Shown here: positions 5,985-13,741 of the stretch, piece by piece
Numbering within the stretch: the first letter of the stretch is position 1
Layout of the letters: each line of letters opens with the position of its first letter
From: CAJQND01 sp051010055
Lineage (GTDB): Bacteria; Pseudomonadota; Alphaproteobacteria; Rhizobiales; CAJQND01
Length of the DNA stretch: 22,245 nucleotides
Reading direction: 5' to 3'
Assembly (NCBI GenBank): GCA_051010055.1
Contig: JBPCVY010000058.1
Location: 1-22,245, forward strand
Position numbers and translations under genes: made by a program
Notes under the pieces: generated by a model
What the model saw: only the letters and a program-made list of their open reading frames with translations
The model's database searches: none
What the model was told of the DNA's origin: nothing

Positions 5985-8603
5985 TCACGCATCCAGAGTC
6001 TTTGTGACAATCTCAAACAAGTCTTTCGACAGTTTTTCGGCTGATTTGATGCGTTCCAGCTCCGCTTTGGCCAGGCCGCGGCGGCCTTGTTCAAGTGTCT
6101 TCCACGACCTCAGTGCGCCAGCCAGCCGGGCGGCAACCTGCGGATTGATTTTGTCCAGCTCAAGAATGACCTCAGCAAAAAGAGCGTAACCGTCGCCTGA
6201 GGGATCGTGGAATGCCGGCGGATTGCCAATTGCGAACATACCCATCAGCGCGCGCACCTTGTTGGGGCGCTTGAGGGAGAACGCTTCATGGCTCAAAAGG
6301 GAACGTACATGATCAACCGCACCTTCACCTTCCGCCATGGCATTAAGGCCCAACCATTTGTCCACCAGTAAATGGTTGTGGCGGTTCTTCTCATAAAAGG
6401 CTGAAAGTGCCGCTTCGCGCTCTGGGCCTTCCTGGCGCGCAAGCAACGAAAGGGCTGCCATTTCATCGGTCATATTGGTGGCAGAAGAAGCCTGTTCGGC
6501 AGCTAGCGCTTTGCCCAGTTCTGGCGCACCGGTAATAATGTAAGCCAGCGCCAGGTTGCGCAGCTCCCTGCGTCCGCATCCGGCAGGATCGGGTCGGTAG
6601 GGCTCATTGCTCGCCAGCGAGGCATAGAGATTTTCAAATTCGGAAAGAAGGTCTCCGCCAATCTTTGCCTGCAAGCATTTCCTGGCGTCATGAATGGCGC
6701 CAGGATCGACATCTTGCACAATATATGAAGCAATTTCGGATTCACCTGGCAAATTGAGCAAAAACGCCCGGTAATTGTCTTCCAGGTCTGGCTCGGCAAG
6801 AATCTTGGCAAAACTTTGCGACAGCGCACCATCTGGTGATGGCTCATTTCCCTGGCGAATTTGATCAACAAGCGCGGCAAGATGAGCCCGTGCCCAGCTA
6901 CGGCCCGCTTCCCAGCGGTTGAACGGGTCAGCGTCATTTGCGAACAGAAACAGTTCTTCATCACTGTTCAGATTGTTCTTGAGAATAATGGGGGCGGAGA
7001 AACCCCGGTTGACGGAAAGAACCGGCTTTTCAGCAACATTTTCCAACACAAATTCTGCCTTGCTATCTTTCAGCTCCAAAAGGGTTTCGGGAACAAGCTC
7101 TTCGCCGTTCGATCCGATAAGCCCGGTCAGAAGTGGGATGAGCTGTGGTTCCTTTTCATCCTGGCCGGGAGTAGGCGCGGTTTCCTGCTTGACTATCAGT
7201 GTGAATGTCTTTGCGTCTTCGTTATAGGCGCCTTCAACGCTTACATGGGGCGTTCCGGCCTGTTCGTACCAGCGGAAGAACTGGTTCAAATCGCGATCAC
7301 AGGCTTCGGCCATGGATGAGATGAAATCTTCAACAGTTGCCGCCTCGCCGTCATGGCGTTCGAAGTAAAGATCCATGCCCTTGCGGAAGCCGTTCTTACC
7401 CAAGAGCGTTTGAAGCATGCGGCAAAGCTCTGCGCCTTTTTCATAGACAGTGGCAGTATAGAAATTGTTGATTTCAATGTATGAGGCAGGTCGCACCGGA
7501 TGGGCGAGGGGCCCTGCATCTTCGGGGAACTGGTCGTGGCGAAGGCGCAACACATCGGCAATGCGCTTTACCGGGCGTGAGCGGATATCGGACGTAAACT
7601 CCTGGTCGCGGAAAACCGTGAGCCCTTCTTTCAGGCACAGCTGAAACCAGTCCCGGCAGGTGATGCGGTTGCCCGTCCAATTGTGAAAATACTCGTGCGC
7701 AATAATCGCTTCAATGTTCACATGATCCATATCAGTGGCGGTTTGCGGGGTGGCGAGAATGTACTTGTCGTTGAAGATATTCAGGCCCTTGTTTTCCATG
7801 GCACCCATATTGAAGTCACTGACCGCGACAATCATGAAGATATCGAGATCATATTCCAGGCCAAACCGTTCCTCGTCCCAGCGCATGGAGGTTTTCAGCG
7901 AATCCATTGCCCAATCGCAACGGTCTTCGTTGCCCGGCTCAACATAGATAACAAGGTCCACTTCCCGCCCGCTCATGGTGGTGAACGTGTCTTTGAGCGA
8001 TGCTAGGTCTCCGCCGACTAGGGCGAAAAGGTAAGAAGGCTTTGGAAACGGGTCTTCCCAAATAGCGAAGTGTCGCTCGGTTCCGGCAACTTCTCCGCTA
8101 TCTAGCAGGTTCCCGTTTGAAAGCAGCACCGGCGCGTCAGAACGGCGTGCCTCAATGCGAACGGTGTACTTTGCCAGAATATCCGGGCGATCAAGGAAAT
8201 ACGTAATGCGCCGGAAGCCTTCCGCCTCGCACTGTGTGCAATAGATACCGTTGGAGCGGTAGAGCCCGGACAATTCAGTGTTTTCATCAGGATTACACGT
8301 GGTCTCAATATCCAGGGTAAAGGGCTGGTTGAGCGGTGTCTTGATTGTCAGGCTTTGCTCATCAAGCTCATATTCTCCTGCCGCAAGCGCAACCCCATCA
8401 ATCGCCAACCCCGTAAGCTCAAGCGCTTCACCGTCCAGTTTCAGTGGCGCTGAGGGAACCGCATCATTGGGCCGCATGGAAAAGCGCGCATTTACCCGCG
8501 TGTTTTGAGGCGCAAGGCGGACATCAAGCTGGACCTCGTCAATAAGCCACGGGCTCGGTGCATAGTCCTTCAGGTTAATCGTGCGGTGTGTTTCCGTGCG
8601 CAT
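5985..8603 (-). CDS. pepN: Aminopeptidase N (M1 family zinc metallopeptidase)
   Basis: The protein has 872 residues when started at the ATG at 8601-8603, which is preceded by AGGAG at a spacing of eight bases. A longer frame from 8624 has no such site. It contains the M1 exopeptidase motif GAMEN (about 267-271), the zinc site HEYFH (303-307) and the downstream ligand Glu326 in LKEGLTVF. The full C-terminal DUF3458-type helical region gives the length usual for bacterial PepN. It removes N-terminal amino acids from peptides in the cytosol and contributes to peptide recycling. Its 3' end is 113 bases from the pleC-like gene on the same strand. The 5' end abuts a long palindromic element that would place a large RNA hairpin directly before its ribosome binding site if transcription starts upstream. 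Confidence 0.95.
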   Translation of the reverse strand: MRTETHRTINLKDYAPSPWLIDEVQLDVRLAPQNTRVNARFSMRPNDAVPSAPLKLDGEALELTGLAIDGVALAAGEYELDEQSLTIKTPLNQPFTLDIETTCNPDENTELSGLYRSNGIYCTQCEAEGFRRITYFLDRPDILAKYTVRIEARRSDAPVLLSNGNLLDSGEVAGTERHFAIWEDPFPKPSYLFALVGGDLASLKDTFTTMSGREVDLVIYVEPGNEDRCDWAMDSLKTSMRWDEERFGLEYDLDIFMIVAVSDFNMGAMENKGLNIFNDKYILATPQTATDMDHVNIEAIIAHEYFHNWTGNRITCRDWFQLCLKEGLTVFRDQEFTSDIRSRPVKRIADVLRLRHDQFPEDAGPLAHPVRPASYIEINNFYTATVYEKGAELCRMLQTLLGKNGFRKGMDLYFERHDGEAATVEDFISSMAEACDRDLNQFFRWYEQAGTPHVSVEGAYNEDAKTFTLIVKQETAPTPGQDEKEPQLIPLLTGLIGSNGEELVPETLLELKDSKAEFVLENVAEKPVLSVNRGFSAPIILKNNLNSDEELFLFANDADPFNRWEAGRSWARAHLAALVDQIRQGNEPSPDGALSQSFAKILAEPDLEDNYRAFLLNLPGESEIASYIVQDVDPGAIHDARKCLQAKIGGDLLSEFENLYASLASNEPYRPDPAGCGRRELRNLALAYIITGAPELGKALAAEQASSATNMTDEMAALSLLARQEGPEREAALSAFYEKNRHNHLLVDKWLGLNAMAEGEGAVDHVRSLLSHEAFSLKRPNKVRALMGMFAIGNPPAFHDPSGDGYALFAEVILELDKINPQVAARLAGALRSWKTLEQGRRGLAKAELERIKSAEKLSKDLFEIVTKTLDA

Positions 8604-8615
8604 AAAGCGGGCTCC

Positions 8616-8780
8616 TAGGGTCAAGACTCAATCAGGATTGGGAGCGTGGTATGAGGCGAAATCGCCCATTTTGGCGTTGCAGAACCTTGAATGGGTGCCA
8701 CCCTTCCTTCGGTTCTGCTCCTGGAACTGAACGATTTCGCCTCATACCACGCTCCCAATCCTGATTGAGTCTTGACCCTA
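8616..8780. mobile_element. MITE-like palindromic element with perfect 47-bp terminal inverted repeats and TA flanks
   Basis: Bases 8618-8664 are the exact reverse complement of 8732-8778 (47 of 47). The arms begin GGGTCAAGAC and end GTCTTGACCC and are flanked on both sides by TA (8616-8617 and 8779-8780), the target duplication typical of IS630/Tc1-mariner elements. The 67-base centre is itself partly self-complementary: GCAGAACC at 8679-8686 pairs with GGTTCTGC at 8711-8718, and GGGT with ACCC at the tip. It carries no credible gene. The perfect match suggests a recent insertion or strong maintenance of the structure. No transposase is present in the window, so any movement would be in trans. 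Confidence 0.75.
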
Positions 8781-9048
8781 AGCAATTTGTTGTGGCGGCA
8801 CGTTAAAGCCTTGTGCCGTGGGTTCAAGTGGAAAAAGCAACGGTTCACGGGAAACGAATTCACGAGAATTCAGTTTGTGTTTGAGGTGAATTTTTAGATG
8901 TTCGTGGCCGAAAAATAATCTTTTTATTAACCCTAGTTCGCAACGGGTTTTTAAACATGAAAGGTCAAAGTAGGGTTCGGGCAGCTGGGAGACCCATGAA
9001 ATTCACTGCCCTGGGTGAGTTGAGTTATTCAGTTAAGGGGCTTGAATT
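8781..9048 (+). promoter_or_regulatory. Non-coding leader/promoter region of the hybrid kinase gene
   Basis: No gene is seen here. At 8929-8952, AACCC and GTT pair with AAC and GGGTT around CGC with a two-base bulge, followed directly by a run of T. This resembles a weak intrinsic terminator or attenuator about 97 bases before the kinase start. A short GAATTC repeat separated by ACGA lies near 8857-8872. AAGGGG at 9035-9040, eight bases before ATG 9049, is the ribosome binding site. No confident -35/-10 pair was identified. Confidence 0.4.
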
Positions 9049-12000
9049 ATGGTCAGTCACGACGAAACCGGCGTATTCGGCAAAATCAGGCGCGAAAAGC
9101 CGTTCGAAGAAGACACCGCTGCAGAAGATAAATCCTCAGAAGATGCGCACAATGACGATCCTGCCAAGGAGGCAAGTTTGGCATTTGATGAGGACGATGG
9201 CGGCGTCGTTGGGCAAGCTGCCGAAACTGATGAAGACATCACAATGGAAGATGGTGATGAGGAAAAGGACGATGAGGATTCCTCCGACGAACATGCTTCT
9301 GTAATAATTGTGCCTCCCGAACCAGCTCCGGTGCATGACGACAAACCAGCTTTTGGCAAACGCGAAGGTTTCACGCCTGATATCAGCGCTTTTGGAGCTC
9401 AAGACGATGGTGACAGTGAAGATGGGGAAGTTACCGGTGCGGCGGACGATTTGACAGAGATGTCTGCAGCGCAGGACGAACCATCTGATGAAGATGCCGC
9501 ATCTGATGACAAAGACGATGCCCTGGAAAGCTCCGAAGAATTGAATGACGCGGTTTCCGAGAGCGATGACACGCCAGAAGCCGATGAGGATGACGCGCCA
9601 GAAGCCGAAGAGAATGAGGCAGCCGCAGAGCTCACCGAAGAGCCTTCAAACGAAGCCCAAACTTCGATGATGATGATGCCGGAAATGGACATGGAAGCAG
9701 AAAATTCCCTTTCCGATGCAGACAAATCCGAAGAAATGAATGCTGAGACCGAAGAGCCAGCTGAGCCTAAGTCTGAAGACGAGGTTTCCTCAGAAGAGCC
9801 TGAAGAAGAAACCGCCGAAGATGAAACGCTTCAGGATGAAATGGCTGATGTGGACGATAATGATGAAGAGACGCCGACTCTTGATGCAGCGGACCCTGTA
9901 ACTGAAGACGAGGCTCCGGCGGAAGAAAAAGCCGATGCGGGCGATGACGATGAAATGCCAGCGCTTGATGTAGCGGAAGCAGCGGCTGAAGACGAAGCGC
10001 CGGTGGAAGAGCAGGCCGCATCCAGCGATGAAGTTGGAATGCCGGCTGGTGATGGCGCAGAAGCTGTTGCCGAGGACGATAAGCCAGTAGAGGAAATGAG
10101 CGACGAGGTGTTCGCGAACGAACCTGCGGAGATGGAAGTGATTCCTTCAGAAACCGTACAGTTGGCTCCTGAATTAGAAGGCATCGATGAATCGATGGAT
10201 GAAGCTGAGTCCGTTCCGGCAAACTTTGCCGACAGCATGATAGAAGGGCTGCCGGTCGGTCTTTTCCAACTTAATTCCGAAGGAAGGCTTATCTGCGGGA
10301 ACGACAAGTTTCTTGAGCAGTTCGGCCTGGCAAGCGCGGAAGAGTTTGTAGCTTCGGTGGAAAGCGGCGAAGAAGGTGAAGATTCTTCCGCACGTAAATT
10401 CATGGAGCAGCTAGCCGGAACTGCTGAGCAAGGTGGTGGCGCCGGATTTACAATGGAGCATCCTGACGCCAGCTTGAACAGCCAGTTCACCGTCTGGCTG
10501 ACGCCCCTTGGCGACCATTGGAACGGTTGCATAATTGCCGGTGAGATGGCCGCTGCGCAAAAGCTGGAAATGGAGCAATCTGATGAGGGCAATGAAAAGC
10601 TAAGCGCTGCCCAATCGGAACTTTTGACAGTTATCAGCCATGAAATCCGCACGCCGATGAATGGCATCATCGGCATGACCGATTATCTGGAAAACACTGA
10701 TCTTGGCAAAGACCAGTTGCGTTACACTTCGGTCATCCGCCAGGGCGCGGAAAGCCTGTTGTCGGTCATCGACAACATTTTGGATTTCTCAGCCATCGAA
10801 AGCGGTGAACTGACCCTGGACCCCGCAGATACCGAGCTCCACAGGCTGGTTGAGAAAGTGATTGAAAACCACACAGTGCCCGCACGCGAAAAGGGCCTGC
10901 AGATTGGCGTGGCGATTGACCGCCATGTGCCCGCCAACGTGGGCGTTGACGGCAAGCGGCTCGGTCAGGTGCTGAACAACATGTTCGACAATGCTGTGAA
11001 GTTCACAAATTCGGGCGGTATTTTGCTGGAGGTTGCCGAACTTTCCAGGGAAGACAGCGCCTCTACATTGAGGTTCACCGTTTCTGACACCGGCGCTGGC
11101 ATTGCTGAAGACATGCAAGAAAAAATCTTCAGCGGCATTTCGGCTGAAGAAGACGAAAGCGAAGAGGTGCACAAGAGTGCTCGTCTTGGCCTGTCGATTG
11201 CCAAGGCAGTGGTTGAGCAGCTTGGCGGCGAAATCAAGTTGCATTCCATTCCCGGCGAGGGCTCTACCTTCTCGTTCGATGTCACGCTTGATGTGGTCGA
11301 AAGCGAAGAAGAAGACAGTGATGCCCATGAGCGCGACTATGCACTTTCGGGCCGCCGTATTCTTGCGGTCGACGATTCTGCCATCAACCGCATGGTTCTG
11401 GCCCGTCAGCTTGAGGGCCTTGGCATGCGCCCGACAGTGGTGCCGTCAGCATCAGAGGCTTTGCATTCGCTTACCCAGGCGCGGGAAATCGGCGATCCGT
11501 TTGAAATCGCCATCCTTGATCACCTGATGGCTGGCGTTGACGGCGTTGAGCTTGGCGTGCGGATTCGCGATATGAGCGAGTTTGCCGACATCAAGCTTGT
11601 TCTGGCCTCATCGGCCGGCCCCATGGAGGCAGACCGCAAGTTGCCGAGCAACGCATTCGATGCCCTTCTTTCCAAGCCTCTGCGCCCAACCGTTACGACG
11701 GCTGCCCTTGCTGCGCTTTATGATGATGGCAGCGGGGAAGCCAATGTTTACAACCTCGGTGTGCAATATCGTGGTTCTGCCGCTGGCGGCGGCTCGGCGC
11801 CAACAGGACAGGTAGAAGAAGCGCGCCGTGAAACTGTTCGTGAACAGGCGGCCAAGCTGATGAAACTGTTCGGCGGTCCGGGCGGTGAAATTCCCGAAGA
11901 AGAGCCTGCACAGGAGGCCGCCGGTTCCACCGGTTCGACCAAGAAAAAGCGGTCTGGCCGCAAATCATCCAAACCTCGCATTCTGGTTGCTGAGGACAAT

Positions 12001-12381
12001 CACGTGAATCAGCAACTTGCCGAGCTTATTCTGGTCACCAACGGCTACGACGTGCAGATCGTCGAAGATGGCGTCAAGGCGGTTGAGGCTGTCCAGGAGG
12101 ACGAGTTCGATTTGGTACTGATGGACATTCAGATGCCGAACATGGATGGCTTGGAAGCCACCCGGGAAATCCGCAAGCTGGAAGGCGATGCAGGCAAGCT
12201 GCCGGTCATCGCGCTGACCGCCAATGTTATGCCGGGCGATGCCGATATTTGCTTCGAAGCGGGCATGAACTCTTATGTGGCAAAACCGGTGCGCCAGGAT
12301 TTGCTGCTGGAAGAAATGCGCAAGTTTATCGATGCAGATAAGAAGAGCGCTGCTGGCAAGGAACTTTTCGGCGCAGCGTAA
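9049..12381 (+). CDS. Cytosolic hybrid histidine kinase with acidic N-terminus and two receiver domains
   Basis: The 1110-residue protein has no membrane segment. Residues about 20-390 are a low-complexity Asp/Glu/Ala-rich region with a 28-residue tandem repeat (286-313 and 314-341, partly repeated on each side). A degenerate PAS-like segment follows (about 395-500), then HisKA with His531 in ISHEIRTPMNGIIGM. The HATPase domain has N box 644-648 and G1 DTGAGI near 680. The lid is altered: the expected GTGLGL is ARLGL and the preceding F box is replaced by an acidic stretch. Receiver 1 (about 769-880) keeps Asp824 and Lys876 with Ser in place of Thr. Receiver 2 (about 977-1095) keeps Asp983, Asp1026, Thr1057 and Lys1079. 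It is probably a phosphorelay protein; its input and partner are unknown. Kinase activity is uncertain because of the lid. Confidence 0.88.
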   Translation: MVSHDETGVFGKIRREKPFEEDTAAEDKSSEDAHNDDPAKEASLAFDEDDGGVVGQAAETDEDITMEDGDEEKDDEDSSDEHASVIIVPPEPAPVHDDKPAFGKREGFTPDISAFGAQDDGDSEDGEVTGAADDLTEMSAAQDEPSDEDAASDDKDDALESSEELNDAVSESDDTPEADEDDAPEAEENEAAAELTEEPSNEAQTSMMMMPEMDMEAENSLSDADKSEEMNAETEEPAEPKSEDEVSSEEPEEETAEDETLQDEMADVDDNDEETPTLDAADPVTEDEAPAEEKADAGDDDEMPALDVAEAAAEDEAPVEEQAASSDEVGMPAGDGAEAVAEDDKPVEEMSDEVFANEPAEMEVIPSETVQLAPELEGIDESMDEAESVPANFADSMIEGLPVGLFQLNSEGRLICGNDKFLEQFGLASAEEFVASVESGEEGEDSSARKFMEQLAGTAEQGGGAGFTMEHPDASLNSQFTVWLTPLGDHWNGCIIAGEMAAAQKLEMEQSDEGNEKLSAAQSELLTVISHEIRTPMNGIIGMTDYLENTDLGKDQLRYTSVIRQGAESLLSVIDNILDFSAIESGELTLDPADTELHRLVEKVIENHTVPAREKGLQIGVAIDRHVPANVGVDGKRLGQVLNNMFDNAVKFTNSGGILLEVAELSREDSASTLRFTVSDTGAGIAEDMQEKIFSGISAEEDESEEVHKSARLGLSIAKAVVEQLGGEIKLHSIPGEGSTFSFDVTLDVVESEEEDSDAHERDYALSGRRILAVDDSAINRMVLARQLEGLGMRPTVVPSASEALHSLTQAREIGDPFEIAILDHLMAGVDGVELGVRIRDMSEFADIKLVLASSAGPMEADRKLPSNAFDALLSKPLRPTVTTAALAALYDDGSGEANVYNLGVQYRGSAAGGGSAPTGQVEEARRETVREQAAKLMKLFGGPGGEIPEEEPAQEAAGSTGSTKKKRSGRKSSKPRILVAEDNHVNQQLAELILVTNGYDVQIVEDGVKAVEAVQEDEFDLVLMDIQMPNMDGLEATREIRKLEGDAGKLPVIALTANVMPGDADICFEAGMNSYVAKPVRQDLLLEEMRKFIDADKKSAAGKELFGAA
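9904..10071 (+). repeat. Two in-frame 84-bp repeats in the acidic region of the hybrid kinase
   Basis: Residues 286-313 and 314-341 align as two 28-residue units starting EDEAPAEE and EDEAPVEE and ending in AEAAA or AEAVA. A third partial unit begins EDDKPVEE, and a partial unit precedes them at about 272-285. The similarity is clear in protein but diverged in DNA, so this is an old tandem duplication. Confidence 0.6.
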
Positions 12382-12400
12382 TCTGCGTTAAAACAATGGT

Positions 12401-13045
12401 TTAAGTCGTCACCGCGTCGGGCTGTTTTTCCGGCGCGGCTGCGGCGAAGGCTTCCATTCCGTTGCAGGTTTTCTCAACACGACGAATGCGCGGGTAAGGG
12501 GCAAGGTCAACCTCGAACCGGTGCGCGTTGTAAATCTGCGGAATGAGGAATGCGTCCGCCAAACTGGGCGTCTCTCCTCGGCAATACCCGCCATCGTCTA
12601 TGACCTGTTCCATCGCATCAAAACCTTCCCTTATCCAATGGGCATACCAGGTCTTGGCAATGGTTTCCTGGTCGTGGTTCAGGGTTTCCTTGAGGAACCG
12701 CAAGACCCGGGCATTGTTCAACGGGTGGATATCGCAAGCCACCATTTGCGCCAAGGCGCGAATATCGGCGCGGGCAAGTGGGACTTCCGGTATCAGGCGT
12801 GGATTTGGATGCATCTCATCGAGATATTCGCAAATCGCCATGGACTGGGTGATTTTCGTGCCGTCATCCAAAACCAGAAGCGGAACGAAACCTTGCGGAT
12901 TGATTTCCCGGTAGGCCGGCTCATTGTGCTCCAGGCGGGCAGGGGAGATGTTTATGAAAGTACGCTCCGCCTCCAATCCTTTCAGGTTGAGAACAATCCG
13001 CACCCTGTAGGCTGCAGATGACCGCCAGAAATCATAAAGCTCCAT
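12401..13045 (-). CDS. maiA: Maleylacetoacetate isomerase (zeta-class glutathione S-transferase)
   Basis: The protein has 214 residues when started at the ATG at 13043-13045 (MELYDFWRSS). The N-terminal thioredoxin-like domain carries the zeta-class signature SSAAYRVRI (Ser9/Ser10 region). It continues with INPQGFVPLLVLDDG (the cis-proline segment that binds glutathione) and ITQSMAICEYLDE, then the all-helical C-terminal domain with SLADAFLIPQIYNA. MaiA isomerises maleylacetoacetate to fumarylacetoacetate using glutathione in the cytosol, the middle step of homogentisate degradation. The start is only five bases after the upstream MarR stop, and its AGGAGG lies inside the last codons of that gene, so the two are translationally coupled. 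It is divergent from hmgA, with shared operator-like sites between them. A longer frame to 13105 is not credible. Confidence 0.93.
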   Translation of the reverse strand: MELYDFWRSSAAYRVRIVLNLKGLEAERTFINISPARLEHNEPAYREINPQGFVPLLVLDDGTKITQSMAICEYLDEMHPNPRLIPEVPLARADIRALAQMVACDIHPLNNARVLRFLKETLNHDQETIAKTWYAHWIREGFDAMEQVIDDGGYCRGETPSLADAFLIPQIYNAHRFEVDLAPYPRIRRVEKTCNGMEAFAAAAPEKQPDAVTT

Positions 13046-13050
13046 AGGAA

Positions 13051-13566
13051 CTATTCCTCCTCTTGCCCCGCCTTGTTTCCTGTCCCCTCCAAATCGCCTG
13101 CGCACACGGTAAGCTTTAATACCAGCCGCTCAAATTGTTCCTTTTCCTCCCGTGTCAGCGCCCCCAGAAGCTGCGCGTTAAAGGCAATCGCATCAGGTGC
13201 GATGTTGGCGTACATGTCCTTGCCCTCATCGGTGAGGGTGAGGAAATGTTCGCGCATATCATGAGGGTTGGGTTGGCGAATAACGAGATTGCGCTCCTCA
13301 AGGGTTGCAACAGCCCGGCTCACCTTGCTCTTGTTCATCTTGGAGTGGTTGCCCACATCCCGCGCCGTCATTGACCGGAACTGGCCAAGGGTTGCGATGA
13401 CCCGCCATTCAGGAATGGTGATTTTATATTCTTCTGCATAAATGCGCGATAGAGCCTTGCTCACCAGTTCGGAAAGCCAGTTCAACCGGTAAGGTAGAAA
13501 GGCTTCCAGGCGAAGGGTGGTTTGACCGGCCGCGCCGCCCGGTTCATTTTTGTGTTTTGCTGTCAT
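13051..13566 (-). CDS. MarR-family transcriptional regulator of the homogentisate locus
   Basis: The protein has 171 residues from the ATG at 13564-13566 (MTAKHKNEPGG). The winged-helix domain is clear: IPEWRVIATLGQF, then the helix-turn-helix MTARDVGNHSKMNKSKVSRA, and the wing region QPNPHDMREHFLTLTDEGK. MarR proteins are dimeric repressors usually released by small aromatic ligands. Its location, upstream of maiA and divergent from hmgA, suggests that it controls both transcripts; the ligand may be homogentisate or a precursor (inference). No clear Shine-Dalgarno sequence precedes the chosen start. It was preferred because the operator-like site at 13607-13616 would then lie about 41 bases upstream, as in the second MarR gene; the frame itself is open to 13677. 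The codons GAG GAG GAA before its stop form the ribosome binding site of maiA. Confidence 0.85.
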   Translation of the reverse strand: MTAKHKNEPGGAAGQTTLRLEAFLPYRLNWLSELVSKALSRIYAEEYKITIPEWRVIATLGQFRSMTARDVGNHSKMNKSKVSRAVATLEERNLVIRQPNPHDMREHFLTLTDEGKDMYANIAPDAIAFNAQLLGALTREEKEQFERLVLKLTVCAGDLEGTGNKAGQEEE

Positions 13567-13606
13567 TTGCCGCGACTGTAACGAGTTTTCAGGTGCGCCG
13601 TAAACA

Positions 13607-13616
13607 TGCATTTGCA
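13607..13616. promoter_or_regulatory. MarR operator-like site 1 (upstream of the MarR-maiA transcript)
   Basis: TGCATTTGCA, reverse complement TGCAAATGCA, forms a near-palindrome whose flanks extend to CATGCATTTGCAC. It lies about 41 bases before the proposed MarR start on the reverse strand. Identical cores occur at 18828 and 19365. Confidence 0.6.
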
Positions 13617-13633
13617 CACGGGATGGGGCGGAC

Positions 13634-13663
13634 TTGACGAAAATGGTTTCAAATGCAACTAAT
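13634..13663 (+). promoter_or_regulatory. Putative hmgA promoter overlapping operator-like site 2
   Basis: TTGACG at 13634-13639 is a good -35 element. With an 18-base spacer, ACTAAT at 13658-13663 could be the -10. Between them, 13646-13659 reads GTTTCAAATGCAAC, an imperfect palindrome that contains the CAAATGCA core of the other sites. A repressor bound here would block RNA polymerase. The promoter was found by eye only. Confidence 0.45.
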
Positions 13664-13689
13664 GACCGCCTCCCCAATATGGCGAGCTC

Positions 13690-13721
13690 AGGGCCTCGTG
13701 CGCTGAATCTCAGCAGGCCCT
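13690..13721 (+). other. Stem-loop in the hmgA leader
   Basis: AGGGCCT (13690-13696) pairs with AGGCCCT (13715-13721). Inside it, GCTGA pairs with TCAGC around ATC, leaving five unpaired bases on one side. No T tract follows. The structure ends a few bases before the AGGGGG ribosome binding site of hmgA, so it could affect translation or transcript stability. Confidence 0.45.
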
Positions 13722-13741
13722 AAACAAAGGGGGAACCGACT

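Noticed and set aside
8621..8863. Reverse-strand 80-residue frame across the palindromic element
   Set aside because: The frame results from the inverted repeat and shows no protein features.
8957..9304. Forward 115-residue frame starting before the hybrid kinase
   Set aside because: It is a shifted frame over the kinase N-terminus; the kinase start at 9049 has the better ribosome binding site and its frame continues into known domains.
9831..10676. Reverse-strand serine-rich 281-residue open frame
   Set aside because: Its Ser/Ala composition is simply the complement of the Glu/Asp-rich codons of the hybrid kinase arm; there is no independent start signal.
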